Of a stretch of 64,000 nucleotides of DNA, positions 47,760 through 55,239 are shown piece after piece. A program made the position numbers and the translations under genes. The stretch is taken from assembly GCA_905235085.1 (NCBI GenBank), contig CAJOKD010000004.1, positions 47,069-111,068 on the forward strand, given 5' to 3'. The notes beneath the pieces were generated by a model, which saw only the letters and a list, made by a program, of their open reading frames with translations, was not told the DNA's origin and did not search any database. This DNA is from an uncultured Bacteroidales bacterium. Its GTDB lineage: Bacteria > Bacteroidota > Bacteroidia > Bacteroidales > UBA932. Numbering within the stretch: the first letter of the stretch is position 1; each line of letters opens with the position of its first letter.

Positions 47760-47767
47760 CAAATATA
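47760..47767 (-). promoter_or_regulatory. -7 box of the hexuronate-type transporter operon
   Basis: TATATTTG on the minus strand, 43 nt upstream of the ATG at 47716. The 166-bp gap to the next gene also carries its divergent promoter (TACATTTG, 47819-47826). Confidence 0.5.
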
Positions 47768-47818
47768 CGAATGTTTTCCTTTATATCGATTAGATAATCA
47801 TCATTTCCAAAAAAACAT

Positions 47819-47826
47819 TACATTTG
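47819..47826 (+). promoter_or_regulatory. -7 box of the small calcium-loop protein gene
   Basis: TACATTTG, 56 nt upstream of the ATG at 47883. The -33 box is unclear. Confidence 0.45.
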
Positions 47827-47882
47827 TGAATGAGGTTGAAGAGATCGCAATTTTCATCACAATAATCTAAAACAATTACATT

Positions 47883-48356
47883 ATGGCTCTTTCACTTTCA
47901 GACATCATCAAGCAGCAGGTTTCCTCTGCGACCGGCAACGTTGAAATCCCTGCCGAACTCAAGAACAAGGTCCTTGGCGGACTTTCAGAATCAATCCTCG
48001 GCAGCTTCACGCAGACCGCTACCAAGGCCGGCGGTATGGAGCAGATCAAGGAACTCCTCACCGGCAAGACCGCTGCCGCTGCAAGCCCTATCACGAACCT
48101 TGCAGGAAATCTCTTCACCAATAACATCCTGAAGAACCTCAATCTTGGTTCCGTGCTTGGAAGCAAGCTGACCGGCCTGATTCCTACGATCCTCGGCAAC
48201 CTCGGCGGTTTCATCAAGGACAAGGACGGTGACGGCGACGTCGATCTCAACGACATCCTTCTTTCTCTCGGTGGCACCGGACTCGGAGCTACCGTAGCAA
48301 AGACTGCCGGCAAGAGCATCCTCAAGAACGTTCTCGGAGGTCTCTTCAAGAAATAG
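47883..48356 (+). CDS. Small protein with a dockerin/EF-hand-like calcium loop
   Basis: 157 residues, no signal peptide or membrane helix, rich in Gly, Leu, Ala and Thr. Residues 113-124 read DKDGDGDVDLND, which fits a dockerin or EF-hand calcium loop (D-x-D-G-D-G-x-V-x-x-x-D), followed by ILLSLG. The flanks are repetitive, amphipathic segments (NLFTNNILKNLNLGSVLGSKLTGLIPTILGNLGGF; TAGKSILKNVLGGLFKK). I do not recognise a family with known function. A strong bidirectional terminator follows at once, so it is a single-gene unit. Confidence 0.78.
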   Translation: MALSLSDIIKQQVSSATGNVEIPAELKNKVLGGLSESILGSFTQTATKAGGMEQIKELLTGKTAAAASPITNLAGNLFTNNILKNLNLGSVLGSKLTGLIPTILGNLGGFIKDKDGDGDVDLNDILLSLGGTGLGATVAKTAGKSILKNVLGGLFKK

Positions 48357-48373
48357 TTCAGTGAAACAGAATC

Positions 48374-48405
48374 AAAACAGCCGGCCCGAAAAGGCCGGCT
48401 GTTTA
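48374..48405 (+). terminator. Bidirectional terminator between the calcium-loop and DUF1460 genes
   Basis: AACAGCCGGCC and GGCCGGCTGTT, an 11-bp perfect stem with loop CGAAAA, flanked by A and T runs. It serves both convergent genes. Confidence 0.85.
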
Positions 48406-48406
48406 T

Positions 48407-49192
48407 TTATAGCGGTCGGACGACCTTGATTCCTGCCAGGTTGGACCTGGATGATACATATTCGGAGATCGATTTCGGATCGATGATCACCTTTCCTGCC
48501 GCCTGGGAAGCGTGGATGAACCCGACCTTGCCATCCTTGACGTATGCGATTGCAACGTGGGCGATGTCCAACCCTTCGACAGTAGAGACGAAACAGATAA
48601 TGTCCCCTGTCCTGATCCGGTCCTCGACCGACGCTGCTTCCGACTTCGGGATGAAGGTCATCGGAGTACGGTTGAGCTCTGCTTCCACTCCTGATATCTT
48701 CTGAAGTGCAAGAGCGGCCCTGGGGATGTTGTTGGCGTTGCGGAGCTGCTTGTACGAGTCAGGATGTTCCGTCATAAAACTGATCGGATGGTCATACACT
48801 TTTCCACCGAGGTCGACCGTGATATCCTTCAGGACCTTGTCCTGGCGGCGTATCCACTCTGTAGTATAATGGATCCTGTCCCCATAGTCCCAAGGCCCTT
48901 CACAACGGTATCGCGTTGAAGCGACCTTCCAGGCGAACTGGACGAAATCAGGACGTCCCTTGCTATCCTTGACCGTCAAGGCCAAGTCCAGGCAGGTCTC
49001 AACGAACAGTATGCAATCGGTCTTGGTAAGATATATTCTCAGTTCTTCATTGACAGGATCCGTATCCAGGGTCCCGGCAACGTACGGTGTCCCCATAAGC
49101 CTCGACGCAGCTTCGACCATCAGGCCGGACACTGAGACATCCCTGCCGGATTCCATATTACTGACCTTGATATCCTGAAGTTCTCCAAGCAA
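48407..49192 (-). CDS. DUF1460 N-acetylmuramoyl-L-alanine amidase-like protein (main frame)
   Basis: 261 residues in this frame, opening at a TTG. The DUF1460 fold is visible: LMGTPYVAGTLD, TKTDCILFVETCLDLAL with the probable nucleophile Cys, YRCEGPWDYGDRIHYTTEWIRR, and DIAHVAIAYVKDGKVGFIHAS with the probable His. The family cleaves peptidoglycan stem peptides or acts as muropeptide amidase. In this frame there is no signal peptide and no ATG upstream, but a perfect signal peptide exists in the neighbouring frame (49193-49305), so the gene looks frameshifted near 49220-49240. Confidence 0.75.
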   Translation of the reverse strand: MLGELQDIKVSNMESGRDVSVSGLMVEAASRLMGTPYVAGTLDTDPVNEELRIYLTKTDCILFVETCLDLALTVKDSKGRPDFVQFAWKVASTRYRCEGPWDYGDRIHYTTEWIRRQDKVLKDITVDLGGKVYDHPISFMTEHPDSYKQLRNANNIPRAALALQKISGVEAELNRTPMTFIPKSEAASVEDRIRTGDIICFVSTVEGLDIAHVAIAYVKDGKVGFIHASQAAGKVIIDPKSISEYVSSRSNLAGIKVVRPL

Positions 49193-49305
49193 CCTCTCTG
49201 CAAGGTCCCGGTCAGCCTTCGCGAGACATAGAAATACTGCGCAGAGGCTGACAGGGCATGCAAGGCGACAGCCGCACAGGCAAGTATCCTTTTAATCATT
49301 CCCAT
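49193..49305 (-). pseudogene. Out-of-frame signal peptide of the DUF1460 gene
   Basis: Reading from the ATG at 49305 gives a basic start, IKRILACAAVALHALSASAQ, and then the sequence diverges into the wrong frame. In the other frame the residues AKADRDLAERLLGELQDIKVSN join smoothly to the DUF1460 body. The two parts would form one exported protein after a single-base correction around 49220-49240. This could be a genuine mutation, an assembly error, or unusual recoding; the sequence alone does not decide. Confidence 0.65.
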
Positions 49306-49341
49306 ACCCGGGATTGCAGCAAGAATCTTGCCTTTCCGGCA

Positions 49342-52300
49342 TCAACGGTCCTCCGATTTGCCGTCAACTATCGCCTGGAAGGAATATGATTTTCCTCCGA
49401 GGGTACAGCCAGCCGAGAAAGCTCCTTCCACGTAGTCGAACAAGCCTTCCTGGCCTTCGTAGAATATATCCCAGAGCTCCCAGTCATCGAACCTGACGGT
49501 GAATCCATCATAGACATTGCGGATCAGGCACGGCTCCTTGAGGTAAACCGCTCCTTCATCTGCATCGACTACAGGGACCACCCTGACACTGTTTTCTATG
49601 TGCACGTCTCCCAGATTACCGGAATTACGGAACACAGAAACCGAGTATTCGTACGTTCCGGTAAGCGGCGAGCGCCCCTTCACATAATCTACGAGGTAAG
49701 ACTGCAAGGATCCGAACCTCTCGAACTTGAATGTCTTGTCATTGCTATCATATTCACTGTTACGCAGATAGACGTGTCCGAAAGTACTCCAGTCGAAATC
49801 GAAACAGAAAGAGGTCTTTCCCAGTACCAGTTCGTAATTCGTAAGGTTGACCTGGACCGGGGAGTCAGAGGCCTCGGGATCGGTAACGTTTTTGCCGTTG
49901 TAGCTCACGTTCGGTTCGGAAGACTTGAGGCCATCGACGTCCAAGTCACCCATCGCGCAATATTCCGGGATGATGGTCTTCTCTTCCGAGACGACGCTTA
50001 GTCCATAGTCAGGGAAGTACTGTGAATACCTGTCCCAGGCATATGCGGCGCTCTGGTTCCCCATCATAACGTAATGGACACCGACGGTGCGAGGTTCTGC
50101 TCCGTCGCCCCAGACTGCACTCTCCGTACGCGTGCTTTCAACCGTACCACGATCCCTTTCCCAGCTTATGAAACCACTCCTCACGGTCGAGCCAGAAACT
50201 CCGGCATAGTTCTTCAATGGATTGGTAATCAGCAGGAAACGGTCTCCTGCGCACATCTTCTCCACGGACAGTCCTTTCTGGTATGCACCGTTCTTCACGA
50301 AAGACGCCAGATCTCCGCTGACCCTATAGTAGAAATAACCGAGACCGGACACTACATTTCCTTCCGGGAACCGCATACCGCCCCAGGAACTTTCAGACGC
50401 TCCCTCGACTATCCTCGTCAATGAATAATCCGCAGTCACCTCAGTCCTTTCCCAGGAAGAGCCGGTCATCGAGACAGACAATCCCACCTTGTAAGGAACA
50501 CCACAGGTTCTCGCAATCTTCTCCTGGTCGGTTATGGTCGTAGAACCGAAAGAGAAACTGACAGGCCTGGTCCTGGCAGAAAGGTCAGCAACCGATGGAT
50601 TTCCCGGCGAATAGTCAGGCAATTCGCTCCTTTCCAGATAGATGTATCCATCGGAGTCAGAAGTTTTCTCATAGGTGTTACCGGCCTGGTCGGTGAATTT
50701 TACCTTGCAGCCAGGAATCACCACAGGTCCCGGCCCGGAAACCAGCAGGGCGGCACCTCCGGAAAACGGATTGACGTATTCGAATGTGGTATCCTTGGAT
50801 TCGCCCACCATCCTGACCTTGGCAAGGACCCTGACAGGGGTGACGTTGTAACGGCTTGGATCCGCTTCATCCAGATAGACCGAATCCCTTATCGAGGATA
50901 TCTCGCCCGGCATCCCGTCAGAACCCCTCAGGTATTTGATGAAGTCTTCTTCCGAAACCGCTGTCACGGGCCAGTACGGATATTCTTCGATGTCATAGAC
51001 TCCGTTGCCGGGATTCACCAGTCCTGGATCGCCCAGTACCAGGGACTTCCAGAGGTCATATGCTGACTGCCCGTCAGCACCGTCCTTGCCATCTGTGCCG
51101 TCTTTGCCGTCGGTTCCGTCTTTACCGTCGACTCCGTCCTTACCGTCTTCGCCGGTTGCCTTGGCAAGCTTCGTCCAGGATTCTCCTCCGTCATATGAGA
51201 CGTACCAGTAGCCATCTTCAATCTTCAGTGCCGGAGTGACTCCGCCTGCAGGCCTGCCGGTATCCACGGTACCGACCCACCAGTTGCCGTTCTCTCCTAT
51301 ATGCGGACTCTCGCCATCTTTGCCGTTCTGGCCATCTTTGCCATCCTGGCCATCGGCTCCGTCCTTACCGTCTTTGCCGTCGGCACCCCGGAGGTATTCG
51401 AAGAAATCCTGGATCGAAGTCCTTTCAGGATCCCATTTGTTACCGGGATTGGCGGGGTCTTCCAGGCCATCCTCGGAAATGACATCCTTGACCCAAAGTT
51501 CGTAAGCTGAATATCCATCCTTTCCATCGTTTCCATCGGCCCCTGATGGTCCTGTCGCAGGTACGCCGGTGTCGGTGAAACCTATCCACCAGTTTCCGTT
51601 GGAGCCTACGAACGGAGTTTCTCCATCATCGCCCTTGTCCCCACGCGAATAAGCCAGCTTGTTCCAAGTCAGGCCGCCGTCGTAGGATACATACCAGTAG
51701 AGGTCCTCGTCAATCTTCAGGACCGGAGATATTCCATCTTTACCATCCTTTCCATCGGCACCGCCTGGACCGGTAGCAGACACGCCGGTATCGTACTCGC
51801 CTATGAACCAGTTGCCGTTGCCGCCGATGCTCGGAGTCGCTCCGCTGATACCGTCCTTGCCGTCATCTCCTTTCGCCCTGCCAAGACAAGTCCAGGTCTC
51901 CCCTCCATCATAGGATACATACCAATCATCGGCATCTATCTTCAGGCTTGGAATACTTCCGGCAGACCCGGTAAGGAACAGGAAGAAGTCGTGTTCCGTA
52001 CAGTTCGCACTGGTATATTCACGGCCGTTGACATCGGTAAGGGAGCCGTTTGAAAGGACTGCCGCCTTCCATACTTCATAAGCGGAAAGCCCGTCAGCAC
52101 CAGCATCTCCCTTGTCGCCCTTGTCACCTTTGTCGCCTTTATCTCCTTTCTCGCCTTGGGCCTTGACCCCCGTATCGGTATCTCCGACAAACCAATTGCC
52201 GTTCTCGCCGACATAAGGCACGAGGCCGTCAGCGCCTTTGCCTCCGGTAAGGAACAAATAGAAATCGGCGAGCGAAGTCCTGGACTTGTCCCACTGGGAG

Positions 52301-52674
52301 CCAGGATTGTGAGGATCCTCGACTCCTGCTGAAACATAGGTGACCCAGAGCTCATATGCCGACAATCCGGTATCCCCCTTGTCACCTTTGTCGCCCTTGT
52401 CGCCTTTGTCTCCTTTGTCACCCTTTTCTCCATCCTTGCCCTTCAGATAAGCGAAGAAATGAGCCATATCCGTCTCGCCGGAGTAATCTATGAGTTTATC
52501 CTTTACGGCATTGACCCATACCTCATAAGCAGAGAAACCATCTTCCCCGGGATTGCCCTGCGGGCCCTGTTCTCCCTGCGGCCCCCTGGGCATAGTCACC
52601 TCCAGCGAATTGCAGGAAACCAGGGCGGCCAAACTTGCGGCCACAGCCGCCACGATATTGATTATTCTTTTCAT
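49342..52674 (-). CDS. Modular collagen-like repeat lipoprotein
   Basis: 1110 residues from the ATG at 52674. The lipobox LVSC puts the lipidated Cys at 21. The first about 650 residues alternate three module types with Gly-X-Y collagen-like tracts (GDKGDKGDKGD, GKDGADGQDGKDG). Module A starts SAYE-L/V-W (five copies), B is NGNW-W/F-x-G...DTG (four copies), and C is LKI...WYVSYDGG...W (three copies). The remaining about 460 residues are a non-repeat beta-rich domain. It should be exposed at the cell surface as an adhesin or scaffold; no enzymatic motif is seen. B and C resemble repeats in Bacteroidetes surface proteins with PL29-type N-terminal domains; this match is from memory. Confidence 0.88.
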   Translation of the reverse strand: MKRIINIVAAVAASLAALVSCNSLEVTMPRGPQGEQGPQGNPGEDGFSAYEVWVNAVKDKLIDYSGETDMAHFFAYLKGKDGEKGDKGDKGDKGDKGDKGDTGLSAYELWVTYVSAGVEDPHNPGSQWDKSRTSLADFYLFLTGGKGADGLVPYVGENGNWFVGDTDTGVKAQGEKGDKGDKGDKGDKGDAGADGLSAYEVWKAAVLSNGSLTDVNGREYTSANCTEHDFFLFLTGSAGSIPSLKIDADDWYVSYDGGETWTCLGRAKGDDGKDGISGATPSIGGNGNWFIGEYDTGVSATGPGGADGKDGKDGISPVLKIDEDLYWYVSYDGGLTWNKLAYSRGDKGDDGETPFVGSNGNWWIGFTDTGVPATGPSGADGNDGKDGYSAYELWVKDVISEDGLEDPANPGNKWDPERTSIQDFFEYLRGADGKDGKDGADGQDGKDGQNGKDGESPHIGENGNWWVGTVDTGRPAGGVTPALKIEDGYWYVSYDGGESWTKLAKATGEDGKDGVDGKDGTDGKDGTDGKDGADGQSAYDLWKSLVLGDPGLVNPGNGVYDIEEYPYWPVTAVSEEDFIKYLRGSDGMPGEISSIRDSVYLDEADPSRYNVTPVRVLAKVRMVGESKDTTFEYVNPFSGGAALLVSGPGPVVIPGCKVKFTDQAGNTYEKTSDSDGYIYLERSELPDYSPGNPSVADLSARTRPVSFSFGSTTITDQEKIARTCGVPYKVGLSVSMTGSSWERTEVTADYSLTRIVEGASESSWGGMRFPEGNVVSGLGYFYYRVSGDLASFVKNGAYQKGLSVEKMCAGDRFLLITNPLKNYAGVSGSTVRSGFISWERDRGTVESTRTESAVWGDGAEPRTVGVHYVMMGNQSAAYAWDRYSQYFPDYGLSVVSEEKTIIPEYCAMGDLDVDGLKSSEPNVSYNGKNVTDPEASDSPVQVNLTNYELVLGKTSFCFDFDWSTFGHVYLRNSEYDSNDKTFKFERFGSLQSYLVDYVKGRSPLTGTYEYSVSVFRNSGNLGDVHIENSVRVVPVVDADEGAVYLKEPCLIRNVYDGFTVRFDDWELWDIFYEGQEGLFDYVEGAFSAGCTLGGKSYSFQAIVDGKSEDR
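51057..52440 (-). repeat. Tandem Gly-X-Y coding repeats
   Basis: Short direct repeats of about 9 bp per unit encode the collagen-like tracts. The longest arrays are at about 52080-52170, 52370-52440, 51070-51150 and 51300-51390 (plus strand reads such as cttgtcgcccttgtcgcc). They lie wholly inside the collagen-like gene and are coding, not CRISPR. Confidence 0.85.
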
Positions 52675-52700
52675 ATATTCTTGAATACTAATGCGTAATA

Positions 52701-53867
52701 CTATTTGATCAGGTAATTCCAAAGGAGTTCGGAGGCTACTCGTTCTATCACCACCTTGCGGTCTCCTCTCCTGGCTTCATCCGAAGCGGAGGATGAGACG
52801 ATGGCTACCCTTTTCCCGAAACCACGGCTTACAAGCCTGTGCGCCGGGACTCCCCTCTCTATCAAAGCATCCCGTACAGCTTTGGCACGGGCCTCGGAAA
52901 GCTGGTCGTTGTATGCGTCTGAACCCTTGGAATCAGTATAGCCTGCAACCAGGAACCTGGCATCCGGGAATCTGTTGATCGCATCGGCGATTTCGTCCAG
53001 GACAGATTGTGAATCATCGGTGATCGTAGCCTTGTCGAAGTCGAAATTCACATTGTCCATCATCTCGGCGATCGTCCTTTCCACAGGAACCTCCTTCACC
53101 ACTTCGCGGACGACCTCTACAGGGACTTCCTTTACGACCTCCCTAACCACCTCCTTGACCACTTCGGCAGGGGCGGCCTTCCGTCTCTTGTCACTTCCGC
53201 CCAGCCTGAATATCACTCCGGCGGAAGCCTGGGCGAAATTCGCGCCCTTGTTGCCCAGCGGTTTCAGGAATTCTCCCTGGAGGCGCAGTCCGAAACGGTT
53301 GCTCATCCATCCCACGACACCTACACCAAACGAGACCGGGAAGAAACTGTCGGCATCGAAGGTAAAACCTTTGTTCCAGGCATCTTCAGCCTTCCAGACG
53401 GCTTCTTTGGTGACATCTCCCCGGAACTGCCCGAAATATGAATTCGGGAATGTCTTCCGGTACCAGGAGATGCCGAACCTCAAGTAAGGCTGAATCCACT
53501 CGCTCTTGGTGAAAGGCCTGAACTGCAGGCCCGGACCGGCCATCGCCGACCATCCCTGTACGAGATTCTCAGATTCATAGTACCTTGCAAGGCCGAAAGT
53601 ACCTTGCAAGTCAGCATAGAGCCACTCGCGGAGTTCCCTGGCTGCATACAGGTCAACCCCTCCATAGAGGAGCTTCTCCTCCAGAGTGAACAGATAGTCT
53701 CCACCCGCGGTCTGGTGGAAATCCGTAACGGAGGTCCTGGTAAGGTTCATCAACGAACCTCCGAGTCCGAATTCCCACGAACCGGGGCATTCCTGGCAAA
53801 AAGCCTTCAATGGGCACAATGCCAGCAGCACGACGGCCACGGCCGTCTTGTTCAGAAAGATTTTCAT
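52701..53867 (-). CDS. OmpA-family outer membrane protein
   Basis: 388 residues with a signal peptide ending KAFCQ. The N-terminal about 210 residues form an outer-membrane barrel pattern. A linker at about 230-265 is made of repeats of the type VVREVVKEVPVE. The C-terminal OmpA peptidoglycan-binding domain has NVNFDFDKATI, VAGYTDSKGSDAYNDQLSEARAKAV and LVSRGFGKRV. The family tethers the outer membrane to peptidoglycan. It lies on the same strand 27 bp upstream of the collagen-like gene and downstream of the DUF4493 gene. Confidence 0.93.
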   Translation of the reverse strand: MKIFLNKTAVAVVLLALCPLKAFCQECPGSWEFGLGGSLMNLTRTSVTDFHQTAGGDYLFTLEEKLLYGGVDLYAARELREWLYADLQGTFGLARYYESENLVQGWSAMAGPGLQFRPFTKSEWIQPYLRFGISWYRKTFPNSYFGQFRGDVTKEAVWKAEDAWNKGFTFDADSFFPVSFGVGVVGWMSNRFGLRLQGEFLKPLGNKGANFAQASAGVIFRLGGSDKRRKAAPAEVVKEVVREVVKEVPVEVVREVVKEVPVERTIAEMMDNVNFDFDKATITDDSQSVLDEIADAINRFPDARFLVAGYTDSKGSDAYNDQLSEARAKAVRDALIERGVPAHRLVSRGFGKRVAIVSSSASDEARRGDRKVVIERVASELLWNYLIK

Positions 53868-53896
53868 AAGTCCCGATAACTTGTAATTAGGATTGT

Positions 53897-54994
53897 TTAT
53901 TTGAGTGAATACTCAGTCAGATTCTGGATTCCCGGTATCCCGTAATATGCGGACACGATGTCCCCTTTCAGGAATACTTTCATGCCCAGGAGTTCCGGGT
54001 GCTCGACCAGGTTGAGCGCATCTCGGAAGTCGCCTTTCGAAAGCTGGACCGACATACAGGAACTTTTCTCAGACACGGACGTCCGAGCAGCTATCGCCAG
54101 GCAGGTCATCGAGGAAAAAGGAGGCTCGAAAGAGATGCCGTTTTTGGTAGAGGTCAAGTCCCCGCCCACTATGTAGCCGCACACCCAGACGCCTTTCTCG
54201 CCCGCCTTTTCCATAGCCTGGCCCACTCCATAGGCGCTGGAGATGCTGGAACCGGCGTCCGGAGACCCTGAACCGATCTCGTAATCCTCGCTGCTCCAAT
54301 ACCTGAGAGTGTCGACGCGGATGGATAAGGAAGCCGTAGTCCCGGAAGAAGGGCCTTCACCAGGACAGGATATGCCCATAGTCAGTATCTCCCTCGGTTC
54401 CAGGCTCCTGGTGAACAGTTTCTCCGATATGTCCCCGTCATTGAGCCATACAGAAACCTCTCCTGGCTTGAAATAGCCTATACGGCTTTCGGACTGCCCA
54501 TAATCCAGGTCGCCTTCCTTGGATGAGGCGTACAACCTGCCCTGGGGATATGCGGCAGCGAAATCTTCTCCTATACGCAGCCTGAGACCGGAATTTATCT
54601 GGGTGCAGTTGAAGACGACTTTGGTGTCAGTCCCGGCCTGCACCACGACCACCTGCTCATCGCCGAACTGAGGGGAATTGAATGCCGGGACCTCGAACTT
54701 GCAAGACAGTACTTTCAAGGTATAGGTTCCCGGATTGACAGGCATCGTCATAGGAGAATCGGAATAAGCCCCGTCATATAGGATCTCTCCCCCGGAGTTC
54801 TTTACCTGAAGGATGAATGAATCCGTGTCCGGCATCTCCGTCAGCGAACGGGTGGACATATTCGGATCGAAATGCCAAGCCAGGGTCCCTTGTGCCTGGC
54901 CGTCCGGGAATTTGTTGCAGGAAACCCAAAGGATGGCAGAAATCAGCGCCACCGCAAAAAGGAGCTTCTGATAAAAAGTGGAAAAGGTCTTCAT
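53897..54994 (-). CDS. DUF4493 lipoprotein with a DUF6359-like domain
   Basis: 365 residues. The lipobox WVSC places the lipidated Cys at about residue 26. The DUF4493 beta-sandwich is recognised in FILQVKNSGGEILYDGAYSDSPMTMPVNPGTYTLKV, followed by a second copy-like strand set to about residue 220. The C-terminal part has the DUF6359 pattern (AYGVGQAMEKAGEKGVWVCGYIVGGDL, MTCLAIAARTS). The function is unknown; both domains are common in Bacteroidetes surface and polysaccharide loci. It is the first gene of the surface cluster; a minus-strand TATTTTTG box at 55039-55046 is its probable promoter. Confidence 0.83.
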   Translation of the reverse strand: MKTFSTFYQKLLFAVALISAILWVSCNKFPDGQAQGTLAWHFDPNMSTRSLTEMPDTDSFILQVKNSGGEILYDGAYSDSPMTMPVNPGTYTLKVLSCKFEVPAFNSPQFGDEQVVVVQAGTDTKVVFNCTQINSGLRLRIGEDFAAAYPQGRLYASSKEGDLDYGQSESRIGYFKPGEVSVWLNDGDISEKLFTRSLEPREILTMGISCPGEGPSSGTTASLSIRVDTLRYWSSEDYEIGSGSPDAGSSISSAYGVGQAMEKAGEKGVWVCGYIVGGDLTSTKNGISFEPPFSSMTCLAIAARTSVSEKSSCMSVQLSKGDFRDALNLVEHPELLGMKVFLKGDIVSAYYGIPGIQNLTEYSLK

Positions 54995-55038
54995 AGCAAG
55001 TCAAATAGTTTACGGACCGCACCGTTGCGATCCGTCTG

Positions 55039-55046
55039 CAAAAATA
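55039..55046 (-). promoter_or_regulatory. -7 box of the DUF4493/OmpA/collagen-like cluster
   Basis: TATTTTTG on the minus strand, 44 nt upstream of the ATG at 54994. No -33 box at the usual spacing is obvious. Confidence 0.4.
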
Positions 55047-55143
55047 TGGGAAGCAAACTTCAGAAAGAGAAAGAAACAGCAATTTCTTGCCGCGGCAAAC
55101 GTCAATTGCCTTTTTTTATCATAGAGACTATAAAAATTCACGA

Positions 55144-55168
55144 GGCAATCGCATTCACTGCGATCGCC
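55144..55168 (-). terminator. Terminator of the uvrD-type helicase gene
   Basis: On the minus strand GGCGATCGCA and TGCGATTGCC form a near-perfect stem with a 5-nt loop, then T-rich sequence, 71 nt after the stop codon at 55240. The rest of the 245-bp gap holds no clear gene; a GGCAA/TTGCC hairpin with a T7 tail lies on the plus strand at about 55094-55117. Confidence 0.6.
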
Positions 55169-55239
55169 CCGCTACTTAACCTAAACTTAAACTATGAAAA
55201 ACTTCACGTCAAATATACAAATTCTTTTGATATATGCTA

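Noticed and set aside
51057..52440. Regular short direct repeats that look like a CRISPR or satellite array
   Set aside because: They lie in frame inside one long gene and encode Gly-X-Y tracts; the spacing is 9 bp per unit and there are no unique spacers or cas genes.
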